Assembly (NCBI GenBank): GCA_002493395.1 | Contig: DKYS01000051.1 | Location: 1 to 12,647 of the forward strand | Direction of reading: 5' to 3' | DNA length: 12,647 nucleotides | Source of the DNA: Turicibacter sp. UBA7094 | Lineage (GTDB): Bacteria > Bacillota_I > Bacilli_A > MOL361 > Turicibacteraceae | Shown here: positions 7,003 through 12,647 of the stretch, piece after piece | Position numbering within the stretch: position 1 is the stretch's first letter | Layout of the letters: every line of letters begins with the position of its first letter | Position numbers and translations under genes: made by a program | The notes under the pieces: model-generated | Told to the model about the DNA's origin: nothing | Database searches by the model: none | The model's input: only the letters and a program-made list of their open reading frames with translations

Positions 7003-7040
7003 TAAAAGCCCTCACCTAATAACTAGGATGAGGGCTTTTA
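7003..7040 (-). terminator. Hairpin terminator after the NSS transporter gene
   Basis: TAAAAGCCCTC (7003-7013) pairs with GAGGGCTTTTA (7030-7040), with a further CCTA/TAGG inner stem. The U tract is only four bases, so termination is probably partial; the hairpin abuts the ribosome binding site of the downstream CPBP gene. Confidence 0.65.
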
Positions 7041-7048
7041 TTCATGAA

Positions 7049-8566
7049 CTAGTCGTTTTCACCCAAGTTTGAGTCCTTATTAGCATGAGATGCTCCTTTA
7101 TCTGGAACAAAACTTAGGATAATTCCAAGAACAAGGGTTAGAACCACAACTGCCCATCCACCTGTTACGAGGTGCGCAATTGGGTATCCCGCATAAGGAG
7201 TTTGAAGATTTGTGATTAAATAGGTGATACTAATAAATAAGAAGATAGCAGGACAAATATATTTAATGGCAATATCCCACCAAACGCCGTATTTAAAATC
7301 GGTGTTTTCATTTAAGTAACCTCTTAATTTTTTAGCACCAAACACCCAACCAAGAGCGATACATTCCACGAATCCAATCGCAATTAAGTTAAAATCATTC
7401 ACGAAATGGTCCACAATGTCTAACCAATATAAACCAGCCCGTGTGGCAAAAATTAAACTGACTAAACACCCGACGACACATAACCAAAGTGTTGTTTTTT
7501 CTTTATTCCATCCGAATTTATCGACCACAGCTGTAATGATCGCTTCCATAATTGAAAAAGCAGAATCAATCGCAAGCGTAAATAACATCAAGAAAAAGAC
7601 TAATGAAAATAAGATGACTCCAATACTTCCCCCTGGCATTTGACCGAGTGCTTCTGGATAAGTGACAAAAGCTAACATAATTCCTGTATGGTTCATCTCT
7701 GAAATCGCCACGCCACTGACTTGAGCTAAATAACCAAGTGTTCCAAATGCCGCAAATCCTGATAAAAAGCTAATCGCTGCATCCGCAAACCCGATGATCA
7801 TTGCATCTTTCGTGACTTCTGCGTCCTTACTTAAGTAACTTCCGTAAGCAATCATAATCGAAAATAAAATACTTAGACTAAAGAAGATTTGTCCGTAAGC
7901 CGCAGCCCAAACGTTCACATCGAGCAACTTCGACCAATCCGGTGTTAAATAATAACTGAGTCCATCCATGGCTCCGGGTAACGTCACGGCACGGGCAATT
8001 AAAATCACCAATAAGATAACAGGTAAAATCACGGTATATTTCACGATTTTCCCAACTGATGTCACCCCATGTCGAATGCAATACCACATACAGAACCAAC
8101 CGGCAATTAAGGCGATGACGACCACCGGGCTAAATCCACCTAAATCAAACATCCCGCTTGAGACTTGTAAAACATCCCCGGTAAAAATATCGGCTGCTGC
8201 TTTTTCCATCCAAGGCGATTGGAAGGATAAGCCAACATAATCAATGACCCACGCTAACACGACCGAATAATAGGCACAAATACAAAAGGCCGTTGCTACT
8301 CCCCACCAACCGATCCATTCAAATTTTTTGTTGAGTTTGGCAAGGGCACTCGGTGCACCAGATTGAAATCGTTTCCCAATCGATAACTCAAGTGCTAATA
8401 ACGGGATTCCCGCAGTTAACAGAGCCACAAAATATGGAATTAAGAATGCGCCTCCTCCATTTTGATAGGCAATTCCCGGAAAACGCCAGGCATTTCCGAG
8501 TCCGACAGCCGATCCGATTGCCGCCATAATAAAGGTTTGTCTCGAACTCCATTGTTGACGTGCCAT
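7049..8566 (-). CDS. Sodium-dependent transporter of the NSS/SNF family (LeuT fold), likely amino-acid uptake
   Basis: The 505-residue product has the NSS (PF00209) layout of about 11-12 helices. Helix 1 contains GSAVGLGNAWRFP, whose Asn25 and Arg28 match LeuT Asn27 (sodium site) and Arg30 (outer gate), followed by NGGGAFLIPY; helix 6 contains FFSLSILFSIMIAYGSY. Gly22 lies where monoamine carriers such as SERT have an essential Asp, so an amino acid is a more likely substrate than an amine. I chose the ATG at 8564-8566, which has AGGGGG about seven bases upstream; a TTG 21 bases earlier lies in the same frame but places the ribosome binding site inside the gene. It has its own promoter about 95 bp upstream and is followed by a weak terminator, so it is probably a largely single-gene unit. 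Confidence 0.92.
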   Translation of the reverse strand: MARQQWSSRQTFIMAAIGSAVGLGNAWRFPGIAYQNGGGAFLIPYFVALLTAGIPLLALELSIGKRFQSGAPSALAKLNKKFEWIGWWGVATAFCICAYYSVVLAWVIDYVGLSFQSPWMEKAAADIFTGDVLQVSSGMFDLGGFSPVVVIALIAGWFCMWYCIRHGVTSVGKIVKYTVILPVILLVILIARAVTLPGAMDGLSYYLTPDWSKLLDVNVWAAAYGQIFFSLSILFSIMIAYGSYLSKDAEVTKDAMIIGFADAAISFLSGFAAFGTLGYLAQVSGVAISEMNHTGIMLAFVTYPEALGQMPGGSIGVILFSLVFFLMLFTLAIDSAFSIMEAIITAVVDKFGWNKEKTTLWLCVVGCLVSLIFATRAGLYWLDIVDHFVNDFNLIAIGFVECIALGWVFGAKKLRGYLNENTDFKYGVWWDIAIKYICPAIFLFISITYLITNLQTPYAGYPIAHLVTGGWAVVVLTLVLGIILSFVPDKGASHANKDSNLGEND

Positions 8567-8659
8567 ACAAAATTCCCCCTTTTTCAATCATTTAGTCCCC
8601 TTTTTACAGTAATTCTCTCTTTTCTCAATAAAATTTACCATTTTAAGGAAACTACAGGT

Positions 8660-8687
8660 ATTGTAACATATCCCAACAAGTTCGCAA
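8660..8687 (-). promoter_or_regulatory. Promoter of the NSS transporter gene
   Basis: On the minus strand TACAAT (8660-8665) is preceded by TG-T, an extended -10 element, with TTGCGA (8682-8687) 16 bp upstream as a weak -35. The leader to the ATG is about 85 nt, A-rich, with two G-rich blocks; no known riboswitch was recognised in it. Confidence 0.65.
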
Positions 8688-8731
8688 GACACAAAAAAGA
8701 CATTTTTTAGGTGAAAAGGGTTTTAGCTCGC

Positions 8732-8768
8732 AAAAAAAGATGTCTCCTTGATTGGAAGACATCTTTTT
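8732..8768 (-). terminator. Intrinsic terminator of the que operon
   Basis: AAAAAGATGTCT (8734-8745) pairs with AGACATCTTTTT (8757-8768), a 12-bp stem with an 11-nt loop, followed on the minus strand by seven Ts. It lies 9 bp after the queF stop codon. Confidence 0.9.
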
Positions 8769-8776
8769 GCTTTTTT

Positions 8777-9274
8777 CTAGCGATTATCTACTTTTTCTGG
8801 ATATAAATCATGATTCATCAAGCGATAGTTAGCCATTTCTTCGTATTTTGTTCCTGGACGACCATAGTTACAATAAGGGTCAATACTAATTCCACCACGA
8901 GGGGTAAATTTTCCCCAAACTTCAATATACTTTGGATCCATAAGACGAATTAAATCTTTCATAATGATGTTCATGCAATCTTCATGGAAATCTCCGTGGT
9001 TACGAAAACTAAATAAATAAAGTTTTAACGATTTGCTCTCTACCATTTTTTGCCCAGGAATATAGGAAATATAAATCGTCGCAAAATCAGGCTGCCCCGT
9101 AATCGGACAAAGACTCGTAAATTCAGGACAGTTAAATTTCACAAAATAATCGTTATTCGGATGTTTATTATCGAATACTTCTAAAATCGTTGGATCATAT
9201 TGATAGACATAGGCTGTTCCTTGATTTCCTAGTAAGGTAATTTCTTTTAATTCTTCTTTTTGACGACCGCTCAT
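8777..9274 (-). CDS. queF: NADPH-dependent 7-cyano-7-deazaguanine (preQ0) reductase QueF
   Basis: QueF reduces the nitrile of preQ0 to the aminomethyl group of preQ1 in the cytosol, the last step before preQ1 is inserted into tRNA. At 165 residues this is the short, single-domain (Bacillus-type) form. The catalytic Cys56 lies in FTSLCPITGQPDF with Asp63, and the family motif is intact (ESKSLKLYLFSFRNHGDFHE), including the NADPH-binding segment and the substrate-binding Glu-His at its end. It is the last gene of the operon: its ATG comes one base after the queC stop, with the GGGGA ribosome binding site inside the queC end, so translation is probably coupled. A strong terminator follows directly. 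Confidence 0.97.
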   Translation of the reverse strand: MSGRQKEELKEITLLGNQGTAYVYQYDPTILEVFDNKHPNNDYFVKFNCPEFTSLCPITGQPDFATIYISYIPGQKMVESKSLKLYLFSFRNHGDFHEDCMNIIMKDLIRLMDPKYIEVWGKFTPRGGISIDPYCNYGRPGTKYEEMANYRLMNHDLYPEKVDNR

Positions 9275-9275
9275 C

Positions 9276-9935
9276 TTAGTTCCCCGCTTTCTTTTTCATT
9301 AAATATTGGTCAAGCCCTCGTTGGCGTAATTGGCAAGCCGGGCATGTCCCACACCCACTTCCGATGATGCCTTCATAACATGTTAATGTTTTGGTCCGAA
9401 TATAGTCAAATTGACCGAGTTGGTCGGCAAGCTCCCATGTTTCGGCTTTATTTAACCACATGAGAGGTGTGTGAATGACAAAATCCGTATCCATACTTAA
9501 ATTGAGTGTGACATTTAACGATTTAATAAAGATATCTCGACAATCGGGATAGCCTGAAAAATCGGTTTCGCAGACCCCTGTAATGAGATGTTTAGCGCCT
9601 TTAACTTTAGCTAACACACCGGCAAAGCTTAAAAATAATAAATTCCGCCCTTCGACAAAGGTTGAAGGAAGTTCCCCTTCCGCCCCTGGTGTAATGTCGA
9701 TTTCTGAACGTGTTAACGCATTTGGGGCTAACTGATTTAATAAAGACATATCAAGAACATGATGTTCAATTCCTAATTCGTGACAGATTTCCTTTGCACA
9801 CTGTAATTCGGCGATGTGACGTTGTTGGTAATCAAATGTAACCGCGATGACTTCATCAAACTGTTTCAACGCCCAAAATAAACAGGTGGTTGAATCTTGT
9901 CCCCCACTAAATACGACGACTGCTTTTTGTTTCAT
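9276..9935 (-). CDS. queC: 7-cyano-7-deazaguanine (preQ0) synthase QueC
   Basis: QueC converts 7-carboxy-7-deazaguanine to preQ0 using ammonia and two ATP. The 219-residue protein has the PP-loop SGGQDS (residues 10-15) of N-type ATP pyrophosphatases and, near the C-terminus, the four zinc cysteines Cys186, Cys195, Cys198 and Cys201 (CYEG, then GCGTCPAC), at the family's spacing. The length is typical. The ATG at 9935 follows AAGGAGAGAG and is 12 bp from the end of folE; queF begins 1 bp after its stop. Nothing appears truncated or altered. Confidence 0.97.
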   Translation of the reverse strand: MKQKAVVVFSGGQDSTTCLFWALKQFDEVIAVTFDYQQRHIAELQCAKEICHELGIEHHVLDMSLLNQLAPNALTRSEIDITPGAEGELPSTFVEGRNLLFLSFAGVLAKVKGAKHLITGVCETDFSGYPDCRDIFIKSLNVTLNLSMDTDFVIHTPLMWLNKAETWELADQLGQFDYIRTKTLTCYEGIIGSGCGTCPACQLRQRGLDQYLMKKKAGN

Positions 9936-9947
9936 GATTCTCTCTCC

Positions 9948-10541
9948 TTAATTCAGTAGCATAAGCCACTCTTGTCTTAAACTTGCGTCTTGTTCGATTT
10001 TGTTCCCTCGATACGTGAGGGTGGTAGTCGAGGTTCCTGGTTTTTTTATGCCTCGGGCCGTCATACAACTATGCTCTCCCTCAATTTTAATCATAATTGC
10101 TTCGCTTCCCGTAATTTTTTCGATAATTTCGGCGATTTCTTCCCCGATGCGCTCTTGAAGTTGTAATCGTCGCCCAACCATATCCGCAATACGCGCTATC
10201 TTACTTAACCCGATGACCTTGTCTTTTGGCAAATAAGCAACGCTCACCGTCAGGTTATACATCAAGGCTAAATGATGCTCACAATAACTAAAAATCGGAA
10301 TATCTCGCACGATGACGACTTGATGGGGGGAGTTAGCGACCTCTTCCTCTTCAAAAGTGGTCCCAAATAAGTGAACCATCTCCTCATTACTCACCGTCAT
10401 CCCGGCAAAAACCTCTTCATACATTTTGGCCACCCGTTTCGGTGTCTCTCTTAGTCCTTCACGCGTCGGATCATCCCCGAGTGCAACTAAAATCTCTCGA
10501 ATACATGCTTCAATTTTTTCAGTATCAATCTGACGTTTCAT
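9948..10541 (-). CDS. folE: GTP cyclohydrolase I, type IA (FolE)
   Basis: FolE converts GTP to 7,8-dihydroneopterin triphosphate, the entry point for both folate and 7-deazaguanine synthesis. The 197-residue product has the zinc ligands Cys87 and His90 (CEHH) and Cys159 (HSCMTARG), plus the catalytic region VIGLSKIARI and the LQLQERIGEEIA helix, all typical of the zinc-dependent type IA enzyme. Its location between queE and queC shows it feeds QueD with substrate for queuosine; whether the same copy also serves folate depends on whether a second folE exists elsewhere. The ATG comes one base after the queE stop, with GAGGGG in the queE end, so translation is likely coupled. Confidence 0.97.
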   Translation of the reverse strand: MKRQIDTEKIEACIREILVALGDDPTREGLRETPKRVAKMYEEVFAGMTVSNEEMVHLFGTTFEEEEVANSPHQVVIVRDIPIFSYCEHHLALMYNLTVSVAYLPKDKVIGLSKIARIADMVGRRLQLQERIGEEIAEIIEKITGSEAIMIKIEGEHSCMTARGIKKPGTSTTTLTYRGNKIEQDASLRQEWLMLLN

Positions 10542-10542
10542 G

Positions 10543-11211
10543 TTAAACTCCCCTCATCTCTTTTGGCCAAATATATTTGTGTAATTGGAGTTGCAAGCGA
10601 ACATCATTTAACTGCTTCTCTTTCATAAACGCCACCACTTCTGCCGGGGAAATCAAATCCGTGACTGGGCTAAAATAGACCGGGCAACGTGTCGATAACT
10701 GCGACTGTTTTATTACTGAAAGTGCGTCCTGTAAGTCCGTCTCACTCGCAATAACAAATTTATAAACATCTTTTTGATCGACAACAGTTAGATTATTTAG
10801 GCACATGTGACGATTCATTCGGCTCTCCCCACCTTTATAGTCGATAATAAAGTGGACGTTTTGTTCCTTATATCGATGTTTTAATGGGGTGATATCGATG
10901 GATCCATTCGTTTCAATATGAATCACTAAACGATCATCTTGGACTAATCGATCCAACAAGTGCCCAATGCCGGGTTGAATTAACGGTTCCCCACCGGTTA
11001 AGGTCACGTTTTTAACATTCGCCTCTTGAATCCACTGGTAAATGTCTTCTACTCCCATTTTTGTAACACAACTCGTTCCATCCCATGAGTAGGTAGTATC
11101 GCACCAAGCACATCTTAAATTACAATCAGAAAAGCGGACGAAGGCGGCTAACTCGCCTGATGTCGGCCCTTCTCCATCAATCGAGACGAACGTTTCAATT
11201 ACTTTGAACAT
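10543..11211 (-). CDS. queE: 7-carboxy-7-deazaguanine synthase QueE (radical SAM)
   Basis: QueE rearranges 6-carboxy-tetrahydropterin to 7-carboxy-7-deazaguanine using S-adenosylmethionine, a [4Fe-4S] cluster and Mg2+. The 222-residue product has the cluster motif CNLRCAWC (Cys30, Cys34, Cys37), the substrate-binding VSIDGEGPTSG segment before it, and the SAM-binding TLTGGEPLIQ. The ATG at 11209-11211 is preferred: it has GGAGG eight bases upstream and begins the family's usual N-terminus (FKVIETFVSIDGEG). A TTG at 11235 in the same frame would add eight residues that family members lack. The gene overlaps the end of queD by 13 bp, indicating translational coupling. Confidence 0.96.
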   Translation of the reverse strand: MFKVIETFVSIDGEGPTSGELAAFVRFSDCNLRCAWCDTTYSWDGTSCVTKMGVEDIYQWIQEANVKNVTLTGGEPLIQPGIGHLLDRLVQDDRLVIHIETNGSIDITPLKHRYKEQNVHFIIDYKGGESRMNRHMCLNNLTVVDQKDVYKFVIASETDLQDALSVIKQSQLSTRCPVYFSPVTDLISPAEVVAFMKEKQLNDVRLQLQLHKYIWPKEMRGV

Positions 11212-11642
11212 GAATATTCCTCCGTATAAATACAACTATTCGTTGGGGTTTCAAATAACTCTACCTCAGTGACGGCTACCCCATCTGCTTTTAAATTTCG
11301 ATAAATGTCGCGTGACATTTCCTCAGCTGTTGGTCGATAGGGAACAAAGACGATTTCAAATGCAAGTCCTGATTCTTCTAATTTTTTGGCGACTTCTTTC
11401 CCCTCTTCACTCGCCTCAACGACTAACTTGTGATCAAAGCGATCATGAATCTTTTTAAGGGCTTCTTTGACTGATGAAAAATCATCGACCATTCCTCGTA
11501 AGTGACCCGTTTCATGCAAATCTTGACTTGAAACTTTAACGACTAATCGATAACGATGCCCATGAATATTTTTACACTTTCCTTGATAGCCGCTTAAATA
11601 ATGCGCAGTATCAAATTGAATTTCACTTTTTAATGTAAACAT
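11199..11642 (-). CDS. queD: 6-carboxy-5,6,7,8-tetrahydropterin synthase QueD
   Basis: QueD turns dihydroneopterin triphosphate, the FolE product, into 6-carboxy-tetrahydropterin. The 147-residue member of the PTPS family carries the zinc ligands His14 (FDTAHYL), His27 and His29 (NIHGHRY), the catalytic Cys23 in GKCKNIHGH, the Asp-His pair in RFDHKLVV, and the C-terminal substrate Glu in VELFETPTNS. It is the first gene of the operon. The ATG at 11640-11642 follows AGGAG by eight bases. The start codon and preceding bases (AGACAGAT) can pair with a sequence in the leader hairpin just upstream, a possible second control point after the riboswitch. Confidence 0.96.
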   Translation of the reverse strand: MFTLKSEIQFDTAHYLSGYQGKCKNIHGHRYRLVVKVSSQDLHETGHLRGMVDDFSSVKEALKKIHDRFDHKLVVEASEEGKEVAKKLEESGLAFEIVFVPYRPTAEEMSRDIYRNLKADGVAVTEVELFETPTNSCIYTEEYSCSK

Positions 11643-11659
11643 CTGTCTCTCTCCTACCT

Positions 11660-11710
11660 AAAAAAAGTTCCCGTTTATCCTGAACTAGACAGATAAAAGG
11701 GAACTTTTTT
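11660..11710 (-). terminator. Second terminator-like hairpin in the que leader, directly before the queD ribosome binding site
   Basis: On the minus strand, AAAAAGTTCCC and GGGAACTTTTT form an 11-bp outer stem and TTTATC/GATAAA an inner stem, followed by seven Ts. The Ts run straight into the queD Shine-Dalgarno sequence. As drawn it would block the operon, so it is either partial, or switched by alternative pairing of its loop (AUCUGUCU, 11687-11694) with the queD start region (11641-11648). Confidence 0.75.
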
Positions 11711-11743
11711 ATTCTAAAGACGCTCACTGAACGTCATCATTAT

Positions 11744-11767
11744 AAAAAAGGGTGCCTATAGGCACCC
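11744..11767 (-). terminator. Riboswitch-linked intrinsic terminator of the que leader
   Basis: GGGTGCC-TATA-GGCACCC is a perfect 7-bp stem with a 4-nt loop, followed on the minus strand by six Ts. The GCCTA at the end of its 5' arm and loop (11759-11763) is complementary to TAGGC in the aptamer tail (11787-11791), which gives a possible antiterminator when the aptamer is empty. Confidence 0.88.
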
Positions 11768-11787
11768 GTTGTTTTTATCGATATGAG

Positions 11788-11829
11788 CCTAGTTTTGTTT
11801 TAAGACAGGATGGTCTGAATGAACTGTCT
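11788..11829 (-). ncRNA. Candidate preQ1-I riboswitch aptamer
   Basis: The 42-nt RNA has the preQ1-I (class I) layout. P1 is AGACAG/CUGUCU (11824-11829 with 11803-11808). The loop begins UUC and contains CAG and a six-base segment ending in C directly before the 3' P1 strand, the place of the ligand-contacting cytosine. An A-rich tail follows, ending AACAAAACUAGG, very like the tail of the Thermoanaerobacter aptamer. CAG could form P2 with CUAGG (G-C and C-G pairs). The loop is about three bases longer than the classic form and P2 is weak, so this is a probable but divergent member. Its position, about 12 nt into the transcript of a preQ1 synthesis operon and just before a terminator, supports the call. 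Confidence 0.6.
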
Positions 11830-11847
11830 ATTAAAATGAACCTCCTA

Positions 11848-11876
11848 TTTATACCATAGTTAGCCGATGATGACAA
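11848..11876 (-). promoter_or_regulatory. Promoter of the queD-queE-folE-queC-queF operon
   Basis: On the minus strand TTGTCA (11871-11876) and TATAAA (11848-11853) are separated by 17 bp, with TGG directly before the -10 box (extended -10). The 306-bp gap 11643-11948 holds no gene: it contains this promoter, the candidate riboswitch, two terminators, a 7-bp hairpin at 11719-11735, and the terminator of the neighbouring hydrolase gene. Confidence 0.78.
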
Positions 11877-11898
11877 GTCGTTGTATTTATTTTTTTAC

Positions 11899-11937
11899 AA
11901 AAAAAGCCGGTTGATTAACATTCTTCCATCAACCGGC
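11899..11937 (-). terminator. Intrinsic terminator of the serine hydrolase gene
   Basis: GCCGGTTGAT (11906-11915) pairs with ATCAACCGGC (11928-11937), a perfect 10-bp stem with a 12-nt loop, followed on the minus strand by seven Ts. Confidence 0.92.
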
Positions 11938-11948
11938 GCCCTTTTATT

Positions 11949-12647
11949 TTAAGAAGTTTCTTTCTCTGCTAAAACTAAACGTGCCAAGTTATAGGCCATA
12001 TACATATCACTCTCATCATGATTCGTTAAGAGAATAACGGTCACTTTATCTTCTTGATGGCGCAAAAACATCGAATGCCAACCGATAAGATTTCCGGTGT
12101 GTGACACGGTATTTTCAACCCCTGCATTGACAAACCATCCATAACCATAAGCCGAGGTTCCGATGGTTGAATACGCCTGGGTCATGAGACGATAACTTTC
12201 GCCTGAAATGAGGACATTTTCCCGTAAGGCACGATCATACTTGTATAAGTCCGTTGCGGTCGAATGGAGGCCTCCCGATGAATAACCAAACGAAGGGTGT
12301 AAGACTTTGGCCTCGTCCCCATTGGCGATGTTTCCATTATACGCCGTGGCGAGATGCTCGATTTTTTCACCTGAAACATTCAATCCAGAATCTGTCATCC
12401 CTGCCGGTTGAAAGATGTGTTCTTCTAAATAGTCTGAATACGTCTGTCCGCTCACTTGTTCAATGATTGCCCCCAACACGTCGTACCCTAAATTCGAATA
12501 AATAGACTGGGTTCCCGGTTCTTCATAATAAAGATTTGACGCTTTAAACGCGGGTGCAATGACGTCCATGACCGAGACTTCTCGTGAGTAATCCGTTAAA
12601 TCATCACCAGAATAAAGTCCCGAGGTATGCGTGAGTAATTGATGAAT
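11949..12647 (-). CDS. Serine beta-lactamase/penicillin-binding-like hydrolase, C-terminal part (5' end outside window)
   Basis: An open frame runs from the right edge to the TAA at 11949, giving 232 visible residues. The ATG at 12569 is internal, because the codons before it encode LLTHTSGL, the conserved segment that follows the active serine in class C beta-lactamase-like proteins (PF00144). The visible part has the second catalytic motif YSN (in IYSNLGYDVLG), the GMTDSG segment, GYSSGGLHSTATDLYKY, and the third motif HTG (SHTGNLIGWHS). The SxxK serine motif must lie outside the window. Such proteins include D-aminopeptidases, esterases and peptidoglycan hydrolases; a true antibiotic lactamase cannot be claimed. 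Whether it is secreted cannot be judged without the N-terminus. A strong terminator follows. Confidence 0.88.
   Translation of the reverse strand: MHQLLTHTSGLYSGDDLTDYSREVSVMDVIAPAFKASNLYYEEPGTQSIYSNLGYDVLGAIIEQVSGQTYSDYLEEHIFQPAGMTDSGLNVSGEKIEHLATAYNGNIANGDEAKVLHPSFGYSSGGLHSTATDLYKYDRALRENVLISGESYRLMTQAYSTIGTSAYGYGWFVNAGVENTVSHTGNLIGWHSMFLRHQEDKVTVILLTNHDESDMYMAYNLARLVLAEKETS

Noticed and set aside
7968..8240. Plus-strand open frame of 90 codons inside the NSS transporter gene
   Set aside because: It is antisense to a well-recognised transporter, has no ribosome binding site and encodes no recognisable pattern. The same holds for the other plus-strand frames at 526-720, 2789-2983, 3978-4223, 7416-7643, 8462-8710 and 12254-12466.
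7049..8566. Calling the NSS protein a bacterial serotonin transporter
   Set aside because: Family homology alone does not give amine transport, and the amine-binding Asp position is Gly.
8564..8587. TTG at 8587 as the NSS transporter start
   Set aside because: It has no ribosome binding site of its own, and the AGGGGG block falls downstream of it, exactly placed for the ATG at 8566.
8693..8708. AAAAAA-GACA-TTTTTT inverted repeat upstream of the NSS promoter as a terminator
   Set aside because: The stem is only A-T pairs and would be unstable; the real que terminator lies beside it at 8732-8768.
11209..11235. TTG at 11235 as the queE start
   Set aside because: The GGAGG lies inside this extension and is spaced for the ATG at 11211, where the normal QueE N-terminus begins.
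11788..11829. preQ1-II or preQ1-III riboswitch in the que leader
   Set aside because: The RNA is compact with one main stem and an A-rich tail; it lacks the extra stems of class II and the larger fold of class III. Class I is the better fit.
11949..12647. Antibiotic-resistance beta-lactamase
   Set aside because: The visible motifs are shared by many peptidases and esterases of the same fold and the serine motif is outside the window.

Overview
The window looks like the chromosome of a Bacillota (Firmicutes) bacterium. Supporting signs are low-to-moderate GC by eye, strong AGGAGG-type ribosome binding sites, sigma-A-like promoters with 16-18 bp spacers, many U-tailed hairpin terminators, and gene families typical of the group (GshF-type ligase, CoA-disulfide reductase-rhodanese fusion, que operon). 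The genus cannot be fixed from the sequence. Apart from a gene fragment at the left edge, every gene is on the minus strand; transcription order below is right to left.

Right edge (11949-12647): the 3' part of a serine beta-lactamase-like hydrolase, ending at a strong terminator. Next (8777-11876) is a five-gene queuosine-precursor operon, queD-queE-folE-queC-queF, which encodes every step from GTP to preQ1. It has an extended -10 promoter and a 5' leader that holds a candidate preQ1-I riboswitch, a terminator that could be controlled by it, and a second unexplained terminator-like hairpin just before queD. Then come an NSS-family sodium-coupled transporter (7049-8566), a CPBP-family membrane protease (6370-6987), and two small proteins I do not recognise (6059-6295 and 5695-5892), each behind a clear promoter.

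The most unusual part is 438-5660. A promoter overlapped by two interleaved palindromes drives a tight four-gene unit: an ArsR-type repressor with a CxC metal/thiol motif, a CoA-disulfide reductase fused to a rhodanese domain, a MATE exporter, and a 623-residue GshF-like protein. The GshF-like protein keeps an intact-looking ATP-grasp ligase half, but its glutamate-cysteine ligase half is internally shortened and lacks recognisable catalytic residues. The reading offered here, which is inference, is a thiol/persulfide or metalloid stress operon that makes or modifies a small thiol or gamma-glutamyl-type compound and may export it. The unit ends at a bidirectional terminator shared with the convergent left-edge gene, which resembles a DUF2383 ferritin-like protein.

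No tRNA, rRNA, CRISPR array, insertion sequence or attachment site was seen.
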